From assembly GCA_030431975.1 (NCBI GenBank), contig JAUIHP010000009.1, positions 1-64,000 on the forward strand: a stretch of DNA of 64,000 nt, read 5' to 3'. This document shows positions 1-9,600 of the stretch, piece after piece; the stretch's first letter is position 1; each line of letters begins with the position of its first letter. A program made the translations under genes and the position numbers. A model generated the notes under the pieces. That model did not search any database. It had not been told where the DNA came from and worked only from the letters and a program-made list of their open reading frames with translations. The DNA is from a bacterium. Its GTDB lineage: Bacteria; Eisenbacteria; RBG-16-71-46; CAIMUX01.

Positions 1-26
1 AGCAAACGGACGGGCGAAGCTTCGTC

Positions 27-1568
27 ATGTCTCGTCCGGGACGTGTCGAGACGCGGCGTGGCCTCTGGTCCGACCATCACCGTCAACGGCAGCGCGAACT
101 GTCACGGAAGCTCCGAAATCTCTTGGATGAAGGTTCCACGACCTCGAATCCGGCAAACGCCACCACCTCGAGTGACGCAAGCTTCAACACCTCGACCGAT
201 GCAAGCTTCGCGACTTCGAGCGACGCAAGTGCCACGACCGCGAACACCACTCCTGTGGAGCCTCTTTCCTCTGACGACTTACAACGGGCGTTGGATCGGC
301 TCCACCAACTGGAGGCGGACATGCGCGTGTTGGAACGTCGTCGTCTGGATTGCCTTCGCCAACTTCGAAAGGATCGATCCTTTGTCCGGCATGGCTTCGC
401 ATCCTTTGATGATTACGTGGAGACTCGACTCGGCCGCACGGCGCGAACCGTTCATCGATGGCTCCGGGTCGCCGATCTCTCGCGAACACTGAGAGCGGCG
501 GAAGCGGACCCGCAGCTTCGAACACCGGTGTGGCGTGAACTGAAGAAGCTCGAACAGGCCGGCGCGGACGAACGCACCTTGCGCCGCTGGATTCCCAGGG
601 CCTGGACTCTGCCGGCGAAACACTTTCGTCAACAGGTGCAGTGGGCCCTGGCCCATGACGACCTGCTCCCGAAGAACACTTCATTGCGCGCGCAACCCGG
701 GCTGCAACCGCCGGAGGAGTCCGTGTGGCCCGCGGTGGCCAGGAAGCTTCTCGCGGATCCGTCGGCCATCCGTTCCGACGAGCTTCATGATCGGGTTCGT
801 GAGCTGGAGGCCGAGTTCGGGAAAGGAAGGATCACGGCGGGTAGTTCCGTGGACTTTGCACTCAGTGAGAACCGAGACGTCCCGAGTGCTGACCGGACAT
901 TCTCTGCGCACTCCGGCGAGTCAGCCACCGAACCGGACCGGACATTCTCGGCGCGCTCCGGCGAACCAGCCGCCGAGACGGACCGGACATTCTCTGCGCG
1001 CCGCCTCGACGCCGCCCTCGCTGACCTTGAAAGGACTTCGATCCCAGTACCGATCCCGGATCCCTCTTGTCCCTCCGACAGCCACCTCACCTTTCACCTC
1101 GTCCCGGACACCATCGATCACCTTGCAAAGATATTTGCCGTTCTCCGCGCTCAATACGGTGACGACAAGCCGGACTGGTGGTGTCTCGAAGTGCTCTTCC
1201 TACACGTCCAGGCGGGATGGGTCGACGAGGACAAAGACTTCCGTCGGCGGACGGCGGAGTTCTCCACCCTGGCCCGGGATGGGTTCCAGTGCCAGAACCC
1301 GTACTGCACGGCCCGGCGAAACCTCACCGTCCATCACATCGTCTTCCGCTCGGCCAACGGATCCGACGAGCCGGAGAACAAGATCACTCTCTGCGCGGCG
1401 TGTCACCTGCAGGGTATTCACACTATCGGGTCCATCAAAGTGACGGGGACGGCTCCCGGGGGCCTGACTTGGACGCTGGGACAACAAGGCTGGGAAACGT
1501 CCAGACTTACCCGGCCGGCCGGTCAAGGACAGTTCGCTGGCGGCCAGTCCGGTCAAGGTCCAGCCTAG
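27..1568 (+). CDS. HNH endonuclease domain protein
   Basis: A 513-residue protein with a C-terminal HNH nuclease domain at about residues 420-460: paired Cys (CQNPYC), the central VHHIVFRS and a second pair CAAC, the usual zinc-stabilised HNH layout. The N-terminal half has a Ser/Thr/Asp-rich stretch (about 45-75), then a helical DUF222-like region that may bind DNA. Residues about 289-325 hold repeats of the hexapeptide DRTFSA. Many actinobacterial and candidate-phylum genomes carry multicopy HNH proteins of this build, often linked to mobile or defence DNA, but no partner gene is seen here. The reading frame is open to the window edge, so translation could start upstream of the ATG at 27. 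The domain is clear; the biological role is unknown. Confidence 0.8.
   Translation: MSRPGRVETRRGLWSDHHRQRQRELSRKLRNLLDEGSTTSNPANATTSSDASFNTSTDASFATSSDASATTANTTPVEPLSSDDLQRALDRLHQLEADMRVLERRRLDCLRQLRKDRSFVRHGFASFDDYVETRLGRTARTVHRWLRVADLSRTLRAAEADPQLRTPVWRELKKLEQAGADERTLRRWIPRAWTLPAKHFRQQVQWALAHDDLLPKNTSLRAQPGLQPPEESVWPAVARKLLADPSAIRSDELHDRVRELEAEFGKGRITAGSSVDFALSENRDVPSADRTFSAHSGESATEPDRTFSARSGEPAAETDRTFSARRLDAALADLERTSIPVPIPDPSCPSDSHLTFHLVPDTIDHLAKIFAVLRAQYGDDKPDWWCLEVLFLHVQAGWVDEDKDFRRRTAEFSTLARDGFQCQNPYCTARRNLTVHHIVFRSANGSDEPENKITLCAACHLQGIHTIGSIKVTGTAPGGLTWTLGQQGWETSRLTRPAGQGQFAGGQSGQGPA
891..1010 (+). repeat. 45-bp in-frame tandem repeat in the HNH gene
   Basis: The block beginning gaccggacattctc recurs at 891, 936 and 981, a period of exactly 45 bp (15 codons). 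Each copy encodes DRTFSA plus a Ser/Gly/Glu/Ala spacer, and the third copy is incomplete. The repeat lies between the helical region and the HNH domain and probably forms a flexible linker. Confidence 0.85.
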
Positions 1569-1625
1569 TTGGAGCTGAACACCGTGCTAAGCAAGAAACC
1601 TTGCGAGACCCTAAAGAGCCAGATG

Positions 1626-3974
1626 CTAGATCTGCCACAGATACGAAATCTTGGCAAAGAACTGCCGGTTCGTCTCCTCGAGCCAAAACTCGTCCAACCC
1701 GTTCTTGTCGGAGATATCAAACTCCCGCCGGGAACTGTTCGCCCCAACATAGAAGACGGTAAATGGATTGATTTGGTACGTGACCAACGGCTCGACACTC
1801 AACCCCTCGCGAAAGTTGTCGTACTCGAGGATACAACGAGCAAACAGGCGGCGACTGAAGCTGTAGTCAACGCGGGTGCGAACGATGTAACCCTTGAAGA
1901 GCTTACTGCCATCCCGCTTCGACTCCATCTCCGCGTAGTCCCAGGAGGACGACCACCTCAGCCGATCGGTCGGCTTCAGATCGACGTCCACTCCAGCAAT
2001 CAACGACAGCCCGAGCTGCGGATCGCGGAAGTTTCGATAAATGAGATCGCCACGCCCCACGTACGCCCCGACTCCGACCGTCTCCAAGGGACGGGATTCC
2101 GCACTGATGTTGAGCCGCCGAATCCCCGGAATCGTCTTTCCCGCGAATCGCTCCTTGCTCCAAAGCGCGCTCAATCCGAAGTAGGACTGGCCAATGAAAT
2201 TGAAGTTCAGATTGGGCTGGAACCACTCATCCTTGAAGCGCCCGTCGTAGTCCCATACGCGGCCGACGTTCGCATTCATGTTCCAGCTTTGCATCAACGC
2301 TCCGTTGGGACGGAAGTAGAGCGCGTTCCAGTAGACCGCCTCGTGATAATTGTTCCGGGTCGTGAAGCCGTTCTCCGTCCGAAACGTCGGCGAGTATCCG
2401 CGGTAGTCGAAGTCCGCGGCGAACCGGCGATTCCCGTACTCCAAACTGGTATAGACACCGTGGCCGGCAAAGCTCTCACCATCGAGGGACGCGGTGTACT
2501 CTCCATCGTCAAACTCCGAATAGTCTTCCCGCGGCTCGGCGCAAACTTCGTTTCCGTCGGCGTCGTCTTCGCAAAGCTCCGTCGACGGTACGCCGATGTT
2601 TGCACCATCGCGAACATCCGCGGCTTCGGGCTCCGCAGTGTGACTGAACGCGGCCTGAGTTTCCCACTGAAGCCCTTTGGCCAACCGAATTCGTCCATCC
2701 ACGGCAACGACCGAACCGGACCCGGACCCTTCATGCCGGCGGTCCGTGACCAATGCACCAACGTACGAGTCCCCACTCAAACCTTGCCGAACGCGCGCAA
2801 TGTTCGTGACCGACTTCCTCAGCGTCGTGACGTCGCTGAACTCCTCGAACGGAACGATCAGAGGAGAACTGTCATCCTGCGCCACCAGGTACTGCACGTT
2901 CGTCTTCCCGAACTTCCCCGTGAACTTGGCCGCCGCAATGGGATCGTTGATCGTCCGCGTATAGATCGCATCGATCCACGTGCTGTACAGATTGCTCCCC
3001 TCCTGAAAGAAGGGACGACGCTCCGAGAAGAACAACGCGAACGTGTTGTTGACGTCGATCTGACCGGCGTCCGATTCAATCTGGCTGAAGTCCGGATTGA
3101 TCGTGAGTTCCGCCGACGAGCTCGAGGTCACGCCGTACCGAAAGTTGAGGCCGATATCTCCATCGGGATCGTCGTTCTCGAAAGTCTCGGGATCGTCCGG
3201 GTCGGCCAGACGTCCGCTTTGTGCGCCCACCACACTCGCGATGACGTCAACGTTGCTACCGGGGCTGATACTGGTGATGCCCTTGAGATAACCCCACTGG
3301 CAAATGAAGCACGGGTCGTCGAGATCCTGCGCCGCCCACGCGTATCGACGTCTGACCTCGCGTTGGTGGTCGCGCCAGAAGTTCACCCGCCATTCCTGGA
3401 TGGGCCGATCCAGAAACCGAAGGCTGGCGAATGGAATGGCGATCTCCACCTGGTACCCGGTTTCGGTGATCTTCCCTTCGGAATGCCAGACGAGGTCAAA
3501 GGTGATGTCCTCGTTCCCATCGGACTGCATCCGCAGATCGCCCTGAATCCCGAGCGGGTTGACGAAGAGTTCGTACCCCCACCCAAGATCCCCGTAAGTG
3601 TCCAACATGATCCCGAAGTAGTCGTCGCGAAAGATGTTGTCGCGCTCGCTGAGGCTGGAACGGATGGAGGCCGGGTCCTTGTCTTCCGCGATCAGGGCGA
3701 CATAGAGGTTCGACTCGTCGAAAGTGACCAGAGCCCGAGACTGGACCGGGGGCTCGATCTGGTCACCGGGGCTGGTCTCCACGAACCCGTCGGCCACCGC
3801 AGCCCCCTCCCAGCCGGCGTCGGAGAGGTCCCCATCTATATGGATCGAACCGTTGGCGGGCTCGACCGTAAGAGTTGGATGGTACTGAGCCTCGAATGCA
3901 AATACCTGCTCTGCAATCACCTGGAGCGCCAGAAGGACCGCCACGCACCCAAGAACATCACCCCGAAAACGCAT
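1626..3974 (-). CDS. DUF5916 outer-membrane protein with CBM9-like domain
   Basis: A 782-residue exported protein. After a signal peptide (about residues 1-25, ending near VFAFEA) comes a CBM9-like sugar-binding fold of the DUF5916 type (IHIDGDLSDAGW, then DDYFGIMLDTYGD and FNPLG-like positions). The C-terminal part is rich in alternating aromatic beta-strands and ends in YLWQI, as expected for an outer-membrane barrel. The family is common in Bacteroidetes-like and candidate phyla, and its substrate is unknown. I place the start at 3974, where a G-rich ribosome site sits just upstream and the signal peptide begins; the frame stays open up to 4151 but that extension has no membrane-targeting character. 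It lies 204 bp downstream of the MBL-fold gene on the same strand and could be co-transcribed with it. Confidence 0.8.
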   Translation of the reverse strand: MRFRGDVLGCVAVLLALQVIAEQVFAFEAQYHPTLTVEPANGSIHIDGDLSDAGWEGAAVADGFVETSPGDQIEPPVQSRALVTFDESNLYVALIAEDKDPASIRSSLSERDNIFRDDYFGIMLDTYGDLGWGYELFVNPLGIQGDLRMQSDGNEDITFDLVWHSEGKITETGYQVEIAIPFASLRFLDRPIQEWRVNFWRDHQREVRRRYAWAAQDLDDPCFICQWGYLKGITSISPGSNVDVIASVVGAQSGRLADPDDPETFENDDPDGDIGLNFRYGVTSSSSAELTINPDFSQIESDAGQIDVNNTFALFFSERRPFFQEGSNLYSTWIDAIYTRTINDPIAAAKFTGKFGKTNVQYLVAQDDSSPLIVPFEEFSDVTTLRKSVTNIARVRQGLSGDSYVGALVTDRRHEGSGSGSVVAVDGRIRLAKGLQWETQAAFSHTAEPEAADVRDGANIGVPSTELCEDDADGNEVCAEPREDYSEFDDGEYTASLDGESFAGHGVYTSLEYGNRRFAADFDYRGYSPTFRTENGFTTRNNYHEAVYWNALYFRPNGALMQSWNMNANVGRVWDYDGRFKDEWFQPNLNFNFIGQSYFGLSALWSKERFAGKTIPGIRRLNISAESRPLETVGVGAYVGRGDLIYRNFRDPQLGLSLIAGVDVDLKPTDRLRWSSSWDYAEMESKRDGSKLFKGYIVRTRVDYSFSRRLFARCILEYDNFREGLSVEPLVTYQINPFTVFYVGANSSRREFDISDKNGLDEFWLEETNRQFFAKISYLWQI

Positions 3975-4178
3975 ACACCCCCCGATCGGATACTCCGCAC
4001 AAAACAAAACGCGCAGGCAGACGAGGCCGGCCAGCTCAGAGGTCTGGTCTGGCCCTGTCCTCGCCTGGCGCGCTCTTCGTCCGCGATCGCGGGTCCGGCA
4101 CCCCACGAAGCTCCTCGTAGTTACGACGAGACCAAAGCTCGTAATGTTCACAGGGAATGCAGGGAATCGACCTCGAGG

Positions 4179-5147
4179 CTACTTCATCCCACTCGTTCGA
4201 TTGAGGTCGTTGAAGCAGATCCGAACGAACGTCTCGGCGTCCAGGAACTTGCCGCCCCAGGTCTCGTCGTACCCCTCGCAAATCGCCATGGGATCCACGT
4301 CCTCGAGCGACTTCCCCTCTCGAATCTCGGCAAGGATCCGATCGCGAAGGGTCGAGACGACGTTCTTGTAGTGGACGAGTGCCGCCCGGTCCATAAGAGG
4401 TCCGTGACCGGGAATGATCTGTGTCCCCTCGTCCGAAAGCGCAAGGATCTTGTCCGTGGCGGCGAGAATTCCCTCGACCGTGCCACCGCTGTTGGTGTCG
4501 ACGAAGGGATAGAGTTCGTTGAAGAGAACATCACCGCCATGGATGACGTTGGAGTTCTTGAAGTGAACGATGGAGTCCCCGTCGGTGTGGGCATGGGGAG
4601 CGTGAAAGACGTGAATCTCCTCACCGTTCCAGTGAAATGTCACGGCTTCCGTGAACGTAAGCTTCGGCAGGGAGGCAGGACTCTTGGCCGGGTCGACCTC
4701 GCCGGAGAGCGTGTTGATCTGATCCGCAGACATACGGCGCCGCACGTTCTCGTGGGCGACGATGATGCTGCCTTCCTCTCCGAGATTCTCATTGCCGCCG
4801 GTGTGATCGCCATGGCGATGCGTGTTGACGACAAACTCGATCGGCTTGTCCGTGACCTCGGCGACCGCCGCAACGATCTTCTCGGTGAGGGGCGCGAACT
4901 GGTCGTCGATCAGGAACGCGCCATCGTCGCCGACGCACAGCCCGATGTTTCCGCCGCGACCGGTCAACATGTAGATGGAATCGGTGAGCTGCGTCACTCC
5001 GATCTCGACCTGATCCCATTGCGCCGCCGCGGGGACGGTCAACGAAGCCACGGCCGCACAGGCCGAGATCACTGCGGCTGTCGGAGCTACCGCACTCGAG
5101 ACTCGGAAACGGCCAGCGGACTTCAGTTCCATCGACAAGTCAGACAT
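4179..5147 (-). CDS. MBL-fold metallo-hydrolase, exported
   Basis: A 322-residue metallo-beta-lactamase-fold hydrolase. The zinc motif is complete: THRHGDH gives H110, H112, D114 and H115, with later ligands in HAPHAHTDGD and IIPGHG. An N-terminal hydrophobic stretch ending VPAAAQ (about residue 43) is a probable signal peptide, so the enzyme should work in the periplasm. The start at 5147 is supported by aggagag seven bases upstream. The family covers lactamases, lactonases, thioesterases and cyclase-like hydrolases, and the sequence does not identify the substrate. The gene is divergent from the HtrA-like protease gene, sharing a 216-bp intergenic region. Confidence 0.85.
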   Translation of the reverse strand: MSDLSMELKSAGRFRVSSAVAPTAAVISACAAVASLTVPAAAQWDQVEIGVTQLTDSIYMLTGRGGNIGLCVGDDGAFLIDDQFAPLTEKIVAAVAEVTDKPIEFVVNTHRHGDHTGGNENLGEEGSIIVAHENVRRRMSADQINTLSGEVDPAKSPASLPKLTFTEAVTFHWNGEEIHVFHAPHAHTDGDSIVHFKNSNVIHGGDVLFNELYPFVDTNSGGTVEGILAATDKILALSDEGTQIIPGHGPLMDRAALVHYKNVVSTLRDRILAEIREGKSLEDVDPMAICEGYDETWGGKFLDAETFVRICFNDLNRTSGMK

Positions 5148-5304
5148 TGGAAAACTCTCCTCTTCCGTACGCGGACGCTTCCTCAGTTGGTGGACTCTTT
5201 GAGCCGGCAAGCAACCATTTCGCCCCGCATACCTTACGACTTTCCCCGAACAAACGCCAATCGCCCCCCGGCGCCCCGCATCCAACGGCTCACCCAGACA
5301 GGCA

Positions 5305-5355
5305 AGCAGAGCAGAACAGAACAAGACAGAACAGAACCAAGGCAGAACCGAAAGA
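5305..5355 (+). repeat. A-rich cagaac repeat tract upstream of htrA-like gene
   Basis: A purine-rich tract with at least four copies of cagaac and related agacagaac units lies immediately before the protease start at 5364. It differs sharply from the GC-rich surroundings and would give an unstructured mRNA leader. No clear promoter or strong ribosome site is seen inside it. Confidence 0.6.
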
Positions 5356-5363
5356 ACCCCAGC

Positions 5364-6515
5364 ATGAACACAGTCCACGCAACTTCGCACGCCGCAACCG
5401 ACGAAGATCTCCTCGACTCCTACTCGAACTCCGTCAGTTCCGCATCCGAGCGCACGAGCCCGGCAGTCGTCCGCATCGAAACACTCCGTCTCGCAAGTCA
5501 CAGCGCAGGTACACCCCGCGGCCGAAAGGGCAGACGCGGAGGCACCGCCCGGCGAGGTACTCTTCCACGTGGTCCGGCCGCCCAGAGCAAAGACTTCCCG
5601 GCACTTCCGTCCCGAGTCCCATCCGACAACCGGTCCGGCAACCCTGCCGGCAACCCATCCCACCAAGAACAGCTCGTTCCCGGCGGCCATGGGTCGGGCT
5701 TCATCTTCACCCCCGACGGTTTCATCATCACGAACAGCCACGTCGTACACGGAGCAAAGCGCATCTATGTCACGCGTATCGACGGCACGCGAGCGGAAGC
5801 CACTCTGGTCGGAGACGACCCGGACACCGACCTCGCGGTCCTCCGTATCCAGGGAGACGATCTCGCCGTCGCCGAATTGGGTGACGCATCCGACCTTCGG
5901 GTCGGCCAGGTCGCGATCGCCATCGGCAACCCGTACGGGTTCCAGTACACCGTGACCGCCGGAGTCGTCTCCGCACTCGGAAGATCCCTTCGGTCCCGCA
6001 ACGGAAGGCTCATCGACGACGTCATCCAAACCGACGCCGCACTCAACCCGGGCAACTCAGGCGGACCTCTCATCGACTCCCGTGGACGGGTCATCGGAGT
6101 CAACACCGCGATGATCCGCCCGGCACAGGGCATCTGTTTCGCCATCGGGATCAACACCGCGAGGTTCGTCGCACAGCAACTCATGCGCAAAGGCCGAATC
6201 CGACGGGCCTATCTCGGCTTTGCCGGGCAGAACGTTCCGGTGCACCGTCGCCTCGTTCGGGCACACGAACTGGATATCGAAAGCGGAATTCGCCTCGTGT
6301 CCCTCGACCCGAAGGGACCGGGTAAGAACGGCGGGCTACAGGAGGGAGACCTACTCGTTCGTTTCGACGGGACACCGGTCGGGGGCATCGACGACGTCCA
6401 TCGTCAACTCACGGAGGAACGAATCGATCAGGAAGTCACATTGAGTGTGCTTCGGCGCGGAAAACTGGTCGACGTCCATGTGCGGCCGCGTGAGGTCGAG
6501 GCGACACCGGCGTAG
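5364..6515 (+). CDS. HtrA/DegP-type trypsin-like serine protease with PDZ domain
   Basis: A 383-residue S1C protease. The catalytic triad is complete: H126 (NSHVVHGA), D156 (DPDTDLAVL) and S232 (NPGNSGGPLI). One PDZ domain follows at about residues 275-380. The first 100 residues are hydrophilic and rich in Arg, Gly, Pro and Ser, with no signal peptide or membrane helix, whereas HtrA proteins are normally exported or anchored. It may therefore act in the cytoplasm, or the true start may differ. The frame is open far upstream, but that part is antisense to two real genes. The ATG at 5364 is the last sensible start before conserved sequence, and its ribosome site is weak. The likely role is protein quality control. 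Confidence 0.85.
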   Translation: MNTVHATSHAATDEDLLDSYSNSVSSASERTSPAVVRIETLRLASHSAGTPRGRKGRRGGTARRGTLPRGPAAQSKDFPALPSRVPSDNRSGNPAGNPSHQEQLVPGGHGSGFIFTPDGFIITNSHVVHGAKRIYVTRIDGTRAEATLVGDDPDTDLAVLRIQGDDLAVAELGDASDLRVGQVAIAIGNPYGFQYTVTAGVVSALGRSLRSRNGRLIDDVIQTDAALNPGNSGGPLIDSRGRVIGVNTAMIRPAQGICFAIGINTARFVAQQLMRKGRIRRAYLGFAGQNVPVHRRLVRAHELDIESGIRLVSLDPKGPGKNGGLQEGDLLVRFDGTPVGGIDDVHRQLTEERIDQEVTLSVLRRGKLVDVHVRPREVEATPA

Positions 6516-6590
6516 GGCGTGACACGGTCGGGATTGGCCGGAGCGGGCGTGGCACGGTCGGGTCAGGCTCGGCCGTACGGGACAGTCCCG
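6515..6590. repeat. 18-bp direct repeat and small hairpin between convergent genes
   Basis: gggcgtgacacggtcggg at 6515 recurs at 6545 with one mismatch, a period of 30 bp. Just after it, cggga-cag-tcccg (6578-6590) can form a 5-bp hairpin. The region separates the convergent HtrA-like and beta-helix genes and may help terminate transcription, although there is no T-run. Confidence 0.4.
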
Positions 6591-6602
6591 CCCGCGATAG
6601 AC

Positions 6603-9600
6603 CTACTCGACGATGACCAGCTTCTCGACGCTCTGAATCGTCTCCCGACCGACGACCTGCAGACGGACAAAGTAGACACCAGCCGCCATGGTCCGCTCCC
6701 CGCTCCCTGCAGACCACGAGTACTCGTGCCGTCCCGCGGAGAGTGGTCCATCGCGCAATACCTGAACCCGCCGTCCGGAGGCATCGTAAATCGAAAGGTC
6801 GACTTGCGAGTCATCCGCGAGATCGAATCGAATCGCCGTTCGGCCTTCGGTCGGATTGGGACGCGCGGGATGCAGCTGCGTCACCAACACGCCGCCCAGG
6901 GTGGGATCCTCGGCACTGGTCGTTTGACAACAATTGAACCCGGCAACGCCGAACCCGAGGGATCCGAGACACGTGACGGGATCGAGCTGCGTCGGAACCT
7001 GATCGTCTCCGAACGACGCACCTTGGACCGGATGCTCGACCAACTCGAACTGGAAGGGCCCTTCACCCAGGACCTCGACGGCGAACCAGTAGACCTCGAT
7101 GGCTGAATCGGTTTGCGCCGTACCCCACGTCACCGCGGTACCGGATCCCGGCGCTGGCCAGTTCGACTCCGCCAGCTCAAAGTCCGCACAGGCGCCGAAG
7201 TCGAGAATGTTGAGGTCGGCCTCATCGTATTCGATTCCAAAGGTCACGCCGGCGACGCGCGGCATGCTTCCATCCAACATCGAGGCCATGACATGGAAGA
7301 CCACCGTATCCGCCGCGGCAACCGTGAAGACGCCCTGCCCACAGACCGTGATCGACGTGCTGTCGCAGTACGTGGCTCCGTTCTGATAGCTGAGACCGGG
7401 TTCTGCGTGCACGATCAGGCTTCCGCCCGCATTGAAACTGCAGCCTCCGCTTGGGCAGTCGATGCCGGCTCCCAGGTAGAGCCCGCCCGCGTCCTCACAC
7501 TCCGCGGGAATGAGCAACTGGCACGTATCATCGGGCAGACAACAGCCGCCCGGCTCCGGACAGGGATCGGGAGAACAGACCGTGCCGTCACCCAGGTAGG
7601 CCCCATCTCCGGCTACACAGTCGGCCTCACTCGTGAAGAAGCAGAACTCGACAAAGCAGCACGCGCCGATCCCGTCTGCACAGACCGAGTCCAAGGCTCC
7701 GATGAGTTCTCCGCACGGGCTGAACGACGCGTTGCATGGCGAAGCGACACTCAGGGAGTAGTCACCATCCACGCTCGGAGCCGAACCGCAGGAGTCGGGT
7801 CCACAGAAGATCGGAGCGTCGAAAATGGTGTCCCCGTCGTAGACCAGGTCTCCGGCGACTCCGGTCGAGTCGACATCAGAGCAGAAGAACTGCGCCTGTG
7901 AGCCCGACGCGACGAAGACCTCATCGGCATCATCTCCCACTGCGCAGTTTCCGTAGACGATCGTGCGCGTGATCGAGGCCAACGCATCCGCTTCCAGGAA
8001 CACGCCTCCGCCCGAAGCCGCAACGTTCATTGCGACAGTGCAGCCTTCGAGCGATGGCGTCCCACCCGCGGCGTAGACGCCTCCGCCGTTTCCTTCTGCC
8101 GAGCAGCCGGCGATCAACAGGTTGCGCAAGGTCGGAGACGACGCAATACACGCAACACCGGCCCCTCTCCCCGTCCCGGTCAACGAAGCGGCGCGAACAC
8201 CGATGCCTTCGACGATCGTGTCCGGTCCTTCCCCGTCCCGGAAGTAGAGACCGCGCCCGGAACCTTCACAATCGACAAAACACGAGTCGGGACGACCGGA
8301 CTGCGAACGCAGCGTCAACGGCTTCCCATAGAAGCGCAGGTTCTTGTTTCCGGTCCCCTGGAACGCTCCGTTCCCGAGCTCGATGGTGGCGCCGGGTCCG
8401 GCGAAGTCGATTGCATCCTGGATGGTCGTGAAGTCCCCGGAGCCGTTCGCCTCAACAACGAATGCCGCGCAGGAATCGGGACCGCAGACAGTCCCCACGC
8501 CGAGGAAACTGCCCAATGCGTCGGTACACGCGGTCTCGACGATGACGTCACAGCTTCCGTTCGGCAGACAACACGCTCCCGGCACGCTGCAGGGGCTGGG
8601 ATCGCAAATCGTGGCGTCCCCTTGATAGATCCCACCCTGCAAGTCGCAGATATTCTCGGACTGAACAAGACAGGAACCGTCGTCGTAGCAGCATGCACCG
8701 ACGACCGCTGCACCGCACCCTTCCCCGAGCGCTCCGATCTGTTCACCGCATGGACTGACACTGGCCAGACACGAAGAGTTCGAGGCGAGCGTGTAGTCAC
8801 CTCCGTCCGTCGGAGCGACGGCACACGTGTCGAAACCGCAGAAGAGCGGGTCGACGAACAGAGTGTTGACGTCGAAGCTGGAGCTCCCGCTTCCCGCAAC
8901 TCCCATTGTGTCGACCGACGAACAGACGAGCGAAGAACTCGTTCCGACCGTGGCGTTGTAGATCTCGGGGCCGTCCAGAGCGCAGTTTCCCCAAAGGATC
9001 GAACGCTCGATAGCGACTCCGTTGCCCCCGGCGTAGACCGCTCCGCCCTGATCTCCTGCCCGGTTGCCGGAAAGCGTGCAGCCGATCAGCGTCAGGTCCG
9101 CGGATCCTTCGATGTGAACGCCGGCGCCGAGATCGGCCACGTTGCCCGTCATCACACAATCGATGAGAGACGGCGATCCGCTCGATGCGTAGAACGCACC
9201 TCCTTCGGCGTCCGCGACGCAGGCACGAATGTCGAGATTGATCAGCGTCGGCGAGGATTCGGCAACGCATGCGATTCCAGCCCCACGACCGCTGCCGGTG
9301 ACCGCGCCGTTGCGAATACCGATTCCGCGCAGCACCGTTCCCGCAGGTTCCCCGCCATTGAAGTAGAACCCGCGTGTCGCGCCCTCGGCGTCGACGAGGC
9401 AGGAATCGGGATCGTCGCTGACCGAACGAAGAGTGATGATCTTTCCGCCGAAAGTAACCGCGCGATTTCCGGTCCCAACGTAGGTCCCGTTGGCCAACTC
9501 GACCACGGTCCCGTTGACCGCCGCATCGATCGCGTCCTGAATCGTGGCGTAGTCTCCAAGGCCGTCGGCCTGAACGAGAATGGCGCAGGAGTCGGCCGAA

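Noticed and set aside
1569-5363. A very long open frame on the plus strand leading into the HtrA-like gene
   Set aside because: It is antisense to the DUF5916 and MBL-fold genes, has no domain resemblance, and comes from the codon bias of GC-rich genes. Only the part from 5364 is family-like.
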